In this document: one piece after another, positions 26,160 to 33,792 of the stretch
Layout of the letters: each line of letters starts with the position of its first letter
How positions within the stretch are numbered: the stretch's first letter is position 1
Assembly (NCBI RefSeq): GCF_008641065.1
Contig: NZ_VTRS01000003.1
Span: 1 to 64,000 of the forward strand
Length of the DNA stretch: 64,000 nt
Direction: 5' to 3'
Origin: Rhabdaerophilum calidifontis
GTDB lineage: Bacteria > Pseudomonadota > Alphaproteobacteria > Rhizobiales > Beijerinckiaceae
Notes under the pieces: model-generated
What the model was told of the DNA's origin: nothing
The model's input: only the letters and a program-made list of their open reading frames with translations
Databases searched by the model: none
Position numbers and translations under genes: made by a program

Positions 26160-27779
26160 TCATGGCCGCCGGATCAGCAGGGTTGCCGCGAGCCCCGAAA
26201 GCAGCAGGATCGCAAGCGAATCCAGCGCGGCATGCTCGAAGGTGCCGGCGCTTGCCTGGCCATAGGCGCGCGTCGCCAGCGTCTCGAAATTCAGCGGCCG
26301 CAGCAGCAGCGTCGCCGGCAATTCCTTGACCGTGTCGATGAAGACCAGGATGGCGCCGAGCGCCAGCCCCGGTCGCATCGCCGGCAGATGCACCTTCACC
26401 GCGAGCGCGGGATCGCGCATGCCGTGGACACGCCCCACCCAATCGATCGAGCGCGGCAGGCGCGCCAGCGCCAGCGTCGCCTGACCGGTTCCGATGCCGA
26501 GGAAGCGGATCGTGAGCGCGAGGCCCAGCGCGGCGGCGGTGCCGGCGAAAAGCGGCCCCGCCCCGATCCGCTCCAGCGCGTCATCGGCGAAGCGCAGCAC
26601 CGGTAACAGCGCCAGCACCAGCACCGTGCCGGGAACGGCATAGCCCGCCGCCGTCAGCCGCAGGGCCGGCGCAAGGCCCGGCGCCAGCCGCGCGGCGATC
26701 GCAACCGCCCCCGCGAGCAGCGCCACCGCCAGCGCCACGCCGGCGCCAAGCATCGCGCTCGACGCCGCGGCCGCCAGGAAATCCGGGTCGAGCGATTGCC
26801 GGCCGGCATAGAGTATTGCCCGCGAGATCAGGAACCCGGCCGGAACGACGAAGCCGAGCAGGGCCGGCAACCCCGCCGCCGTCAGCGCGGCAAAGGCCGC
26901 TGGGCCGGAGAGGCGGATCGGCCGCGGCATCGCGGCGCCGCGCGGCGGAGCGACATTGCCGGGCCGCGCCGCGCGCCCCGCGAGCGCCAGCAGCGCCGCC
27001 AGCAGCACGAGCAGCCCCGCGAGCCGCGCCGCGCCCGGCAGATCAGAGCGGTTCAGCCAGATATCACGGATCGCGACCGACAGGCTCGAAACCCCGAGAT
27101 GCTCGGTGGCGCCGACATCGTTGATGGTTTCGAGCAGCGCAAGCAGCAATCCGGCCAGGATCGCCGGGCGCGCAACCGGCAGCCCGACCCGCAGGAACAG
27201 CGCCGGGCCGCGGGCGCCGAGCAGCCGCGCGGCATCGATCACCGACCGGCCGGAATGCAGGAAGACGAGCCGGCAGGGCACGTAAACATACGGCGCGAGC
27301 ACCAGCGCCATCACGAGCACCGCGCCGGGCAGCGAGCGGATTTCGGGAAACCGGTATTCCGCGAGGCTGCGGGCGCCGGTCAGCGCGCGCCAGAGCCCCT
27401 GGACGGGCCCGAAGAAATCGAGAAGATCGACCGCGATGAAGGCCGCGAGATAGGTTGGCAGCGCCAAGGGCAGCACGAGCAGGACCTCGACGAGGCGGCG
27501 CAGCGGAAAATCGTAGATCGCCACCAGCCAGGCCGAGACGGCCCCCATCGTGCCGGCAAGAAGCGCGATTCCCGCGAGCAGCAGCCCGGTCTCCCGCAGG
27601 GCGTTGAGCTGGGTGGGGGAGAGCAGCGCCGCGCCAGCGGGCCCGGCCATCAGGCTCAGGAAGCCGGTCGCCGGCGCGAGCACGAACAGCCCCAGCACCA
27701 GGCTCGCGACGAGCCAGGGCAGGGGCCTCGGCCGGGACGGCCGCAGGGCCGCCCCGATCGGCATCGGCGTGCCGTGCAT
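26160..27779 (-). CDS. Fe(III)-type ABC transporter permease (FbpB/SfuB-like)
   Basis: A 539-residue inner-membrane permease formed of two fused BPD-type transmembrane halves, as in FbpB/SfuB/AfuB. Each half has an EAA-type loop: LLGARGPALFLRVGLPVARPA near residue 185 and a second around RDPALAVKVHLPAMRPG near residue 458. Around twelve hydrophobic segments are visible. It follows the binding-protein gene by 9 bp. No ATPase gene adjoins it, so the FbpC-like subunit must be encoded elsewhere. Confidence 0.87.
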   Translation of the reverse strand: MHGTPMPIGAALRPSRPRPLPWLVASLVLGLFVLAPATGFLSLMAGPAGAALLSPTQLNALRETGLLLAGIALLAGTMGAVSAWLVAIYDFPLRRLVEVLLVLPLALPTYLAAFIAVDLLDFFGPVQGLWRALTGARSLAEYRFPEIRSLPGAVLVMALVLAPYVYVPCRLVFLHSGRSVIDAARLLGARGPALFLRVGLPVARPAILAGLLLALLETINDVGATEHLGVSSLSVAIRDIWLNRSDLPGAARLAGLLVLLAALLALAGRAARPGNVAPPRGAAMPRPIRLSGPAAFAALTAAGLPALLGFVVPAGFLISRAILYAGRQSLDPDFLAAAASSAMLGAGVALAVALLAGAVAIAARLAPGLAPALRLTAAGYAVPGTVLVLALLPVLRFADDALERIGAGPLFAGTAAALGLALTIRFLGIGTGQATLALARLPRSIDWVGRVHGMRDPALAVKVHLPAMRPGLALGAILVFIDTVKELPATLLLRPLNFETLATRAYGQASAGTFEHAALDSLAILLLSGLAATLLIRRP

Positions 27780-27788
27780 GAGATCGGC

Positions 27789-28817
27789 TCAGCTCTGCGG
27801 GCCGAGATCGTAGCCGACCTTCTCGACGAGTTCCGACGCCGCCTTGCGGTTCTTGGCGATGGTGTCGAGCGGAACGCTATCGATGGCGAGCTTCCCGAAC
27901 CCGTCGATGATCGGCTCGACCGCCACCTTACTGACCACCGGATATTCGAAGTTCTTGGCCGAATATGCCTCCTGCGCGCGCTTGCCGACCAGCCATTCGG
28001 CGAGTTTGAGCGCCTCGGCCTTGTTCTTCGCGGTCTTGGTCAGAACCAGGCCGGAAATGTTCACATGCGTGCCGCCATCCTTGAATTTCGGCAGGATGAC
28101 CCGCACCGCATCGGCCCAGGCCTTCTGGTTCGGATCCTTCTGCATCAGGCCGTAATAATAGGTGTTGGCGACGCCGATATCGCAGGTCCCGGCCGCGATA
28201 TCCTTGGCGACGTCGCGATCGCCGCCGGCCGGCTTCTTGGCGAGATTGGCGCGCAGGCCCTTGAGCCAGGTCTCTGCCTTGTCGGCGCCCATATGCGCGA
28301 TTGCCGCCGCAACGAGCCCGGTATTGTAGGCATGAGTGCCCGGCCGGGTGCAGAGCCTGCCCTTGAAGCGCGGATCCGCGAGATCCTCGTAGCTCAGCGC
28401 CGCATCCTTCACGCGGTCCTTCGAAGCATAGATGACGCGGGCGCGCATCGAGACGCCGACCCAGGAGCCGTCCGCCGCGCGCAGCGGCACCGGCACCGCC
28501 TGCGCCAGCGCCGGCGTGACGATCGGCTGCGTGATCCCGAGCGCCACCGCCTGCGTCAGCGTCGAGACATCGACGGAGAGCAGCAGATCGGCCGGGCCGC
28601 GCTCGCCCTCGGACTGGATGCGCTCGGCGAGCCCCGAGGCGGCGAAGACGACATTGACCTTGATGCCGGTCTCGGCCGTGAACTGGTCGAGGATCGGCTT
28701 GATCAATCCCGGTTCGCGATGCGTGTAGAGATTGACCTCGGCGGCCTGCGCCGCGGCGCCGGCGAGCGCAAGGGCGCCGGCTGCGAGACCTGCCCGGATC
28801 GGGAAACGAATTGCCAT
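27789..28817 (-). CDS. Fe(III) ABC transporter substrate-binding protein (FbpA/FutA-like)
   Basis: A 342-residue periplasmic iron-binding protein. A signal peptide ends at about residue 24 (AAAQAAE), followed by VNLYTHREPGLIKPIL, the usual start of the mature domain. IGVANTYYYGLM near residue 217 has the tyrosine cluster that ligates Fe(III) in this family. AAGGAGGACAGCA precedes the ATG at 28817; a longer frame to 28856 lacks a ribosome site. Co-transcribed with the permease. A strong inverted repeat 126 bp upstream may be its operator. Confidence 0.88.
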   Translation of the reverse strand: MAIRFPIRAGLAAGALALAGAAAQAAEVNLYTHREPGLIKPILDQFTAETGIKVNVVFAASGLAERIQSEGERGPADLLLSVDVSTLTQAVALGITQPIVTPALAQAVPVPLRAADGSWVGVSMRARVIYASKDRVKDAALSYEDLADPRFKGRLCTRPGTHAYNTGLVAAAIAHMGADKAETWLKGLRANLAKKPAGGDRDVAKDIAAGTCDIGVANTYYYGLMQKDPNQKAWADAVRVILPKFKDGGTHVNISGLVLTKTAKNKAEALKLAEWLVGKRAQEAYSAKNFEYPVVSKVAVEPIIDGFGKLAIDSVPLDTIAKNRKAASELVEKVGYDLGPQS

Positions 28818-28942
28818 TGCTGTCCTCCTTCGCGCGGGTGCAAGGCCCGCGGCCACCCGGCATCGTGCCGAATGCTTCTCTCTTTCCGGCGCGCAGCCGA
28901 GGCGTCAAGAGAAAAGACAAGGAAAAACAGTATGTTGGAATT

Positions 28943-28968
28943 ATTCCAGAAAGCAGATATTCTGGAAT
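28943..28968. promoter_or_regulatory. Perfect 9-bp inverted repeat upstream of the iron ABC genes
   Basis: ATTCCAGAA and TTCTGGAAT are perfect complements separated by 8 bases, and an overlapping GGAAT-T-ATTCC palindrome lies at 28937-28947. The stretch is A+T-rich in a GC-rich region and lies between the DUF2865 gene and the iron-binding-protein gene, both leftward. An operator for an iron-responsive regulator is likely; the sequence is not a clear Fur, RirA or Irr consensus, and a weak terminator for the upstream gene is an alternative. Confidence 0.5.
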
Positions 28969-29070
28969 CGATCTGAATTTGACCCTGAAGGTCCTGATCT
29001 CGTACGGAGATTGCAGCGGAGGCGCTCGCGCGTCCTCGGCGCGCGGCTTCCGGTCGCAGGCCGGCGCGGT

Positions 29071-30153
29071 TCAGTTCAGCGCGACAAGCCCCGGGGCGCG
29101 ACGAACCACCGGCAGGATCGTGGGTGCGCGCGCCTCCCGCGCGCTCAATGCCGCGAAGCCTGGCGCAGCGCTGCCGCGCGCCGCGTGATGGAGGGTTTCG
29201 GCGCGGGCGGCCTCCGCCTTGAGCCCGGCGATCACGCGGGCGCGGGTGCGCGGGGCGGCCTCCTCGGCGAGCATGCCGCGAACCGAGGCCATTTCCAGCG
29301 CGCGCACGATGGCGATCTCACGCTTCGGCACCCGGGGCAGCGCGTCCGAGAATGCTGCTGCGGGGTAGGGGAAGCGCGCCGATCCGTCGAAATGCCGCAT
29401 GCCGATCCGCGTCATCACGAGATCGCCGCGCCGGAGGCTCGGATCCGCGAGCAGCGCGGCGGAGGATTGCGTCGCGCCGACCGGGTGGCACGCGCAGGCA
29501 GGGTTCAGATGTTCCCGGTAGCGGAATGCCGAGGCGAGTGCGGTGTAGCGCGCGGTGCCCTGCCGGAGCTGGTCGAGATCGCGGGCGCCGGCGGGCAGGG
29601 AATAGAGCGCGGTCTCGGCGCCGGGGCAGGAATTGCGGCACGCCGCTTCCTGCGCGCGCAGGCTCGCCCCGACCGCGCCGAGCGGGAAGGCGAAACCGTC
29701 ACACAGCCGCACGCAGTACGGCGTTGTCGCGGGCATGCCGCGCCGGATCAGCGCATGCCGGGCCCGGATCGCGCCTTCCGCACGTTTCTGGAGATTGGGC
29801 TTGATGGCGGCTGCCCTGGCAACCGGCGGTCTGACGATCGCCGTCCGCGCGGCCGGCGGCGAGGTCTCGATGGCCCGGCCGGCGCCCGGCGCATGATGGA
29901 CAGGCATCCGCTCCTCGCGGCGGAGCGGCGCGAGGCGGAGCATCTCGCGCGGCAGGTGATATTCCACCTGCTGGCGGATCGGCCGGTTGAACTGCACGAT
30001 ATGCGCCCGGACATGCGGGCTTTCCGCCGCCTGGACGAGGATCGCGCCGCTGCTCCCCGCGATCAGCAGGCCGAGCGCCGCGATCATCGCCCGGCGCGGC
30101 GCTCCCTCCCGAACCTGGCGCAACGCGCCGCCCCGGACCCGAATCAGTGACAT
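29071..30153 (-). CDS. DUF2865 domain protein, membrane-anchored or exported
   Basis: A 360-residue protein with a hydrophobic N-terminal segment (about residues 22-42; signal or anchor). The DUF2865 domain covers about residues 140-225: PYCVRLCDGFAFPLG, a downstream ACRNSCPGAETALY and CACHP, with paired cysteines. This domain is found mainly in Hyphomicrobiales and has no assigned function. A basic, alanine-rich C-terminal region follows. ATG 30153 is used; upstream ATGs at 30165 and 30177 are possible. It is a single gene on the leftward strand beside tRNA-Gln. Confidence 0.8.
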   Translation of the reverse strand: MSLIRVRGGALRQVREGAPRRAMIAALGLLIAGSSGAILVQAAESPHVRAHIVQFNRPIRQQVEYHLPREMLRLAPLRREERMPVHHAPGAGRAIETSPPAARTAIVRPPVARAAAIKPNLQKRAEGAIRARHALIRRGMPATTPYCVRLCDGFAFPLGAVGASLRAQEAACRNSCPGAETALYSLPAGARDLDQLRQGTARYTALASAFRYREHLNPACACHPVGATQSSAALLADPSLRRGDLVMTRIGMRHFDGSARFPYPAAAFSDALPRVPKREIAIVRALEMASVRGMLAEEAAPRTRARVIAGLKAEAARAETLHHAARGSAAPGFAALSAREARAPTILPVVRRAPGLVALN

Positions 30154-30459
30154 GGCTGGCGGCATGACGCGACGCAACTCCCAGACGCCCCGGCGCCGGC
30201 AGCGCGCGAGGGTAAATCAAATCCTAAAAGAGGGCGACTTCCGCCGGGACGCAAGCCGAAACTGTGCCGTTTCGAAACAGGATTGCCCGTCCCGGCGCGC
30301 AAAGCCGCGCGCTCTCGTCGCATCCGCAAGCCCGATGCCGGGCCGACGCGCGGCGGTTGACTTCGCGGGCGGAATGCTGCAAGAACGCGCTTCCTCGGAA
30401 ACGGCACCGTTCCCGCGCCGGCGATCATCGGCAACCTATTGATCGGATAGCGGTTTTCG
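30154..30459. other. Intergenic region before tRNA-Gln
   Basis: I see no convincing gene here. It separates the divergent DUF2865 gene and tRNA-Gln and must hold both promoters. A possible -35 TTGACT lies at about 30357, roughly 100 bases before the tRNA, but no well-spaced -10 element stands out. Confidence 0.5.
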
Positions 30460-30533
30460 TGGGGGATAGTTTAACGGTAGAACAGCGGACTCTGACTCCG
30501 TTAGTCTTGGTTCGAATCCAGGTCCCCCAGCCA
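30460..30533 (+). tRNA. tRNA-Gln (CUG)
   Basis: A 74-base cloverleaf including encoded CCA. The acceptor stem TGGGGGA/TCCCCCA pairs fully, the D arm reads TAGTTTAACGGTAGAA, the anticodon loop CTCTGAC has anticodon CTG, and the T arm is TGGTTCGAATCCA. The T-A first pair is typical of bacterial tRNA-Gln. It sits directly before the less GC-rich hipBA segment. Confidence 0.97.
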
Positions 30534-30890
30534 GATCCTATTTTTCGCCGGAATGACGCCCTCAGGGGTTCTCACCGGGATGGGTGTGGCAACGGCTTCC
30601 GCAAGGATATCAAATAGTTGCCGGAAGGTGGCGGTGAGTTCGCCATCGTTTCATCGGCAGTTCGATACGAGAAAACTCAGCAGGCGTCGCGATCCTTGAT
30701 CCCTTCGCAGACTGATACCGCGCTAACCGGGGTGCGAACCTAGTTCGTACCTTTGCCGCTGGATGGATCGCGCTGCCGCCGCCCGCATAGGTTCAAGCAG
30801 GCGAAGGGTTTCGAAGTGGTCTTTTGCTTGGCTCTCACTTCGCGCGCGATACGGCTTAACCGGAACACGGCTTCACAACCCTTCGGGCTT
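30534..30890. other. Non-coding segment between tRNA-Gln and hipA
   Basis: No gene I can support. Base composition is less GC-rich than the core of the window. A CGAAC-CTA-GTTCG palindrome lies at 30735-30747. Short frames on both strands show no recognisable domain. The segment could be decayed DNA from an integration event next to the tRNA, but I found no integrase. Confidence 0.4.
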
Positions 30891-32210
30891 CTACAGGCGA
30901 AAGCCGGGATAGGCGAAGGCATTGGCGATGGTCGCGCAATCCGGCTCGGACACGCCAGCGCCGCGCGCAATCGCATGCCAGCCGCCTTTGACGGCCCCCT
31001 CCATGGCGTCGACCATGGCGCTGGCCTCGGCAGGATCGAGGAGAAAGCGTGGCGCCTGGCTCAGCATGTTGCGGGCATTGGCCCAGCGGCCAAGATCGCC
31101 CGCCGCCATCGCAAGGTCACGACGATCGGTGCTGACCGGCACGGACGGCGTGAGATCATAGGCTGGTGAAAGCCGCCATTCGCGCTGCGGTGCGATCACG
31201 GCGTGATTGCGCGGGTGATCGTCAATGTTCGAGATCAGGGCGTTGAACAGCATGCGCCGGAAGAGTTCGGCCGCATCACGCTTCGGGTCGGCGCTGATCC
31301 GACGCAATTCCTCTGCCAGCACGACATAGGACCAGCGCTCGCGCTGGGTTTCGTCTACGCGTAGCAGCGTGAGGGCGCTTACCATGCGGGCGCGCGTGTA
31401 ACCCTTGGCGACCTTCTCGCGATCGAAGCGCTTGACCAGCAGCACATCCCGGTCGCCGATGGTGTCGATACGGCTTGTTGCGGTGAGAAGGCCGCAAGCG
31501 CGCGCCAGCAGGAGCATGGCATGCTCAACCCGCGCCATGTTCCACTTGTCGTCGGCGCGGTTGAACTTGGCGAGCCAGAGCCCGTCCGCATCCTCGACAA
31601 CGGCCTTCGGCCGCGCGCCACCCATCGAGGTGCCAAGCCGCAGCAACTCTTCCACCTGCGCCGCCTCGGTGTCCGTGGCACGCGGCTCGTCGTTCACCAG
31701 CCGGTCGGCGATCTCCTGAAGACGGGCGAGATCGAGCGTGCGGTTGAAGACGCGCACGGGTGCAGGTGGCGCTTGTCCCAGGCCGAAACCGAGTGCTCCC
31801 GCGCGGTCGTCGGGCGAATGAAGGAGGTAGTCGAGTTCGCCAAGTTCGGCCAGCCCGGCGTGCTTCTCGATGACGCGGCGCCCCCAATAGTCCGGGCCGG
31901 CATCCCGCAACGCGCCGAACAAGCCCTTCATCCGCACCGTTTCATAGGTGCGCGCGCCGAGCTTCAGTTCTGCCGGATCGATCTCAACAGCATCGGCACG
32001 GGCGAGATAGCTTCGGCCATAGACAAAGCGCCCGGTGGTGACGCCTTGCCGGTTCGTTTCGCGCACATAGCGTCCGGCGGTGATCGCCTCGGTCTCACCC
32101 GGCAGCGTGACATAGACGAAGCACTCATCCGCCCCTGTTGACGTTGCTTTGCGCATCGGCTTGTTCCCGAAACCGGGTTCCACTTTCGGGGCCGATGCGT
32201 CAGAAATCAT
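30891..32210 (-). CDS. hipA: HipA-type serine/threonine kinase toxin
   Basis: A 439-residue HipA-family kinase. GTSMGGARPKA at residues 193-203 is the phosphate-binding loop, FNALISNIDDHPRN (322-335) holds the catalytic aspartate and Mg-binding asparagine, and YDLTPS (351-356) completes the active site. E. coli HipA phosphorylates glutamyl-tRNA synthetase and induces persistence; other HipA proteins target other aminoacyl-tRNA synthetases. It overlaps hipB by 11 bp in the usual antitoxin-first order. ATG 32210 is taken; ATG 32156 would remove 18 residues. All catalytic residues are intact. Confidence 0.88.
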   Translation of the reverse strand: MISDASAPKVEPGFGNKPMRKATSTGADECFVYVTLPGETEAITAGRYVRETNRQGVTTGRFVYGRSYLARADAVEIDPAELKLGARTYETVRMKGLFGALRDAGPDYWGRRVIEKHAGLAELGELDYLLHSPDDRAGALGFGLGQAPPAPVRVFNRTLDLARLQEIADRLVNDEPRATDTEAAQVEELLRLGTSMGGARPKAVVEDADGLWLAKFNRADDKWNMARVEHAMLLLARACGLLTATSRIDTIGDRDVLLVKRFDREKVAKGYTRARMVSALTLLRVDETQRERWSYVVLAEELRRISADPKRDAAELFRRMLFNALISNIDDHPRNHAVIAPQREWRLSPAYDLTPSVPVSTDRRDLAMAAGDLGRWANARNMLSQAPRFLLDPAEASAMVDAMEGAVKGGWHAIARGAGVSEPDCATIANAFAYPGFRL

Positions 32211-32541
32211 TGTCGAGCGCCTTCCGGCCGCCGGCCTTGTCGCGGCCCTGCGCCTTGGCCAGCGTCAGGCCCTCCTCGTCGCTCAGCGGATCGGCGACGC
32301 GGCCCAGCTGATCGGCCAGCCCCATGGCCCAGAGCAGCCCGGCATAGATGGCGATCCCCGTAGACGGTTTGCCGCGTTCGGCATCACCGATCACATGCCG
32401 GTCAACGCCGATCTTGGCTGCAACCTCGGCAATGGAGAGATTGCGCCGCAGCCGCGCCGTGCGGATATTCGCGCCGAGGGTCTTCAGCGCCTGCTCGACC
32501 TCATAGGGTGGTGCGGCAAGCAAGGGATTGCGGGCAGTCAT
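32200..32541 (-). CDS. hipB: HipB-type antitoxin, Xre helix-turn-helix
   Basis: A 113-residue DNA-binding protein with an Xre/Cro helix-turn-helix at about residues 20-80; LSIAEVAAKIGVDRHVIGDAERG covers the two helices and turn. It precedes and overlaps hipA, the arrangement of HipBA toxin-antitoxin modules, where HipB neutralises HipA and represses the operon. A palindrome with 8-base spacing lies 76 bp upstream of its start. Codon and base use are less GC-biased than in surrounding operons, suggesting acquisition. Confidence 0.85.
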   Translation of the reverse strand: MTARNPLLAAPPYEVEQALKTLGANIRTARLRRNLSIAEVAAKIGVDRHVIGDAERGKPSTGIAIYAGLLWAMGLADQLGRVADPLSDEEGLTLAKAQGRDKAGGRKALDNDF

Positions 32542-32979
32542 GGCGCCTCAAGGCTCCATAAACGGAAATTTCGGCATCTTGAGACGCCTAACAGAGAATT
32601 CCTAACAATTCAAGACTTGGGGCCTCAAGACCCCAAAATCGCGGTTTCAGGAACCTCAAGGCGCCATGCTTGACAGAAGCCGCACCCCCTCGAACACCGC
32701 CCGCCCGGTCGTATGGTGCTTCCCGCGGTGCAATCCGCAATTGGTCGGCGCCTGCGAGAACCGCTTGACCGACATGGCGCCTTCGCCCGCCGCACCGGAC
32801 CATTCCGTCCAGGGCGCGAACAATAGCACTGATCGGCCCCGAGTCAGGGTTCCGGGCGCCGCCCCGGCTCTGGAAAGCCGAGCGAGAGGGATTTTTTCCT
32901 CATCCATTCGGGCCGTTCGTCATCGTTGTCATTGGAATGATACACGCGCGTGGCATCGCGGGCCGCAGGAGGTGCCCCG
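32542..32979. other. Intergenic region upstream of hipB
   Basis: No gene I can support in this 438-base gap between the divergent hipB and the LpxH-like gene. The hipB-proximal part is A+T-richer and holds three CCTCAAG copies (32546, 32623, 32654) and the palindrome at 32617-32636. The right half returns towards the GC-rich composition of the chromosome. Confidence 0.45.
32617..32636. promoter_or_regulatory. Candidate HipB operator
   Basis: TTGGGG and CCCCAA are perfect complements separated by 8 bases. E. coli HipB binds TATCC-N8-GGATA, so the spacing matches although the arms differ. It lies 76-95 bp upstream of the hipB start. Function is inferred. Confidence 0.5.
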
Positions 32980-33792
32980 ATGGCCGACACCGATTCGACG
33001 CGGGTCAGGACGCTCTTCATCTCGGATCTGCATCTCGGCACGCCGGGCTGCCAGGCGGAGATGCTGCTCGAATTCATCCGCCGCTATGACGCCGACACCA
33101 TCTATCTCGTCGGCGACATCGTCGATGGCTGGCGGCTGAAGAACGGCTGGTACTGGCCCCAGATCCAGAACGACGTGGTGCAGAAGCTGCTGCGCCGCGT
33201 CCGCAAGGGCGCGCGGCTGATCTACCTGCCGGGCAACCACGACGAATTCCTGCGTGATTATCTCGGCCTCACCTTCGGCGATATCGAGATCGCCGACCGC
33301 GCGATCCACCGTACCGCCGACGGCCGCGATTATCTCGTCCTGCATGGCGACCAGTTCGACGTCGTGGTCGCGCATGCGCGCTGGCTGGCGCTGCTCGGAG
33401 ATTGGGCCTACGAGGTCGCGCTCTGGTCGAACAGCATCGTCAACCGCGTCCGCCGCCGCTTCGGGCTGCCCTATTGGTCGCTTTCCGCCTGGGCCAAGCT
33501 CAAGGTGAAGAACGCGGTCAATTTCATCGGCCGATTCGAGGCAGTGCTCTCCGAGGAGGCGCGCAAGGCCGGCGCCTATGGCGTGATCTGCGGCCATATC
33601 CACCACGCCTCCGACCGGCAGATCGAAGGCGTGCGCTATCTCAATACCGGGGATTGGGTCGAGAGCTGCACGGCGCTGGTCGAGGATTTCGACGGCACCT
33701 TGCGCATCCTGCGCTTCGCGGACATCCTGCGCGCGGAAGCCGCCGCCGGCACCCCGCTGGTGCGCGGCATTCCCCAGCCGCGGGCCGCCTGA
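32980..33792 (+). CDS. LpxH-like metallophosphoesterase (UDP-2,3-diacylglucosamine diphosphatase-like)
   Basis: A 270-residue calcineurin-like phosphoesterase. Metal motifs are all present: D16-L-H18, GDIVDG (D46), GNHDE (N86, H87), HGDQFD (H122) and CGHIHH near residue 205. The layout resembles LpxH-type UDP-2,3-diacylglucosamine diphosphatase, but this alphaproteobacterial subgroup pairs with a GT4 glycosyltransferase and may act on another lipid-linked diphosphate. ATG 32980 is preceded by AGGAGG. The stop overlaps the next gene as TGATG. Confidence 0.82.
   Translation: MADTDSTRVRTLFISDLHLGTPGCQAEMLLEFIRRYDADTIYLVGDIVDGWRLKNGWYWPQIQNDVVQKLLRRVRKGARLIYLPGNHDEFLRDYLGLTFGDIEIADRAIHRTADGRDYLVLHGDQFDVVVAHARWLALLGDWAYEVALWSNSIVNRVRRRFGLPYWSLSAWAKLKVKNAVNFIGRFEAVLSEEARKAGAYGVICGHIHHASDRQIEGVRYLNTGDWVESCTALVEDFDGTLRILRFADILRAEAAAGTPLVRGIPQPRAA

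Noticed and set aside
28732-30150. A 472-codon plus-strand frame opposite the DUF2865 gene
   Set aside because: Arg-rich composition without domains; the minus-strand DUF2865 protein has conserved motifs and a membrane segment.
32656-32907. An 83-codon minus-strand frame between hipB and the LpxH-like gene
   Set aside because: No domain, no convincing ribosome site, and it would occupy the promoter region of the flanking gene.
30508-32979. A duplicated tRNA-Gln 3' end marking an attachment site
   Set aside because: I looked for the T-arm and acceptor sequence downstream of hipBA and saw no repeat; no integrase is present either.
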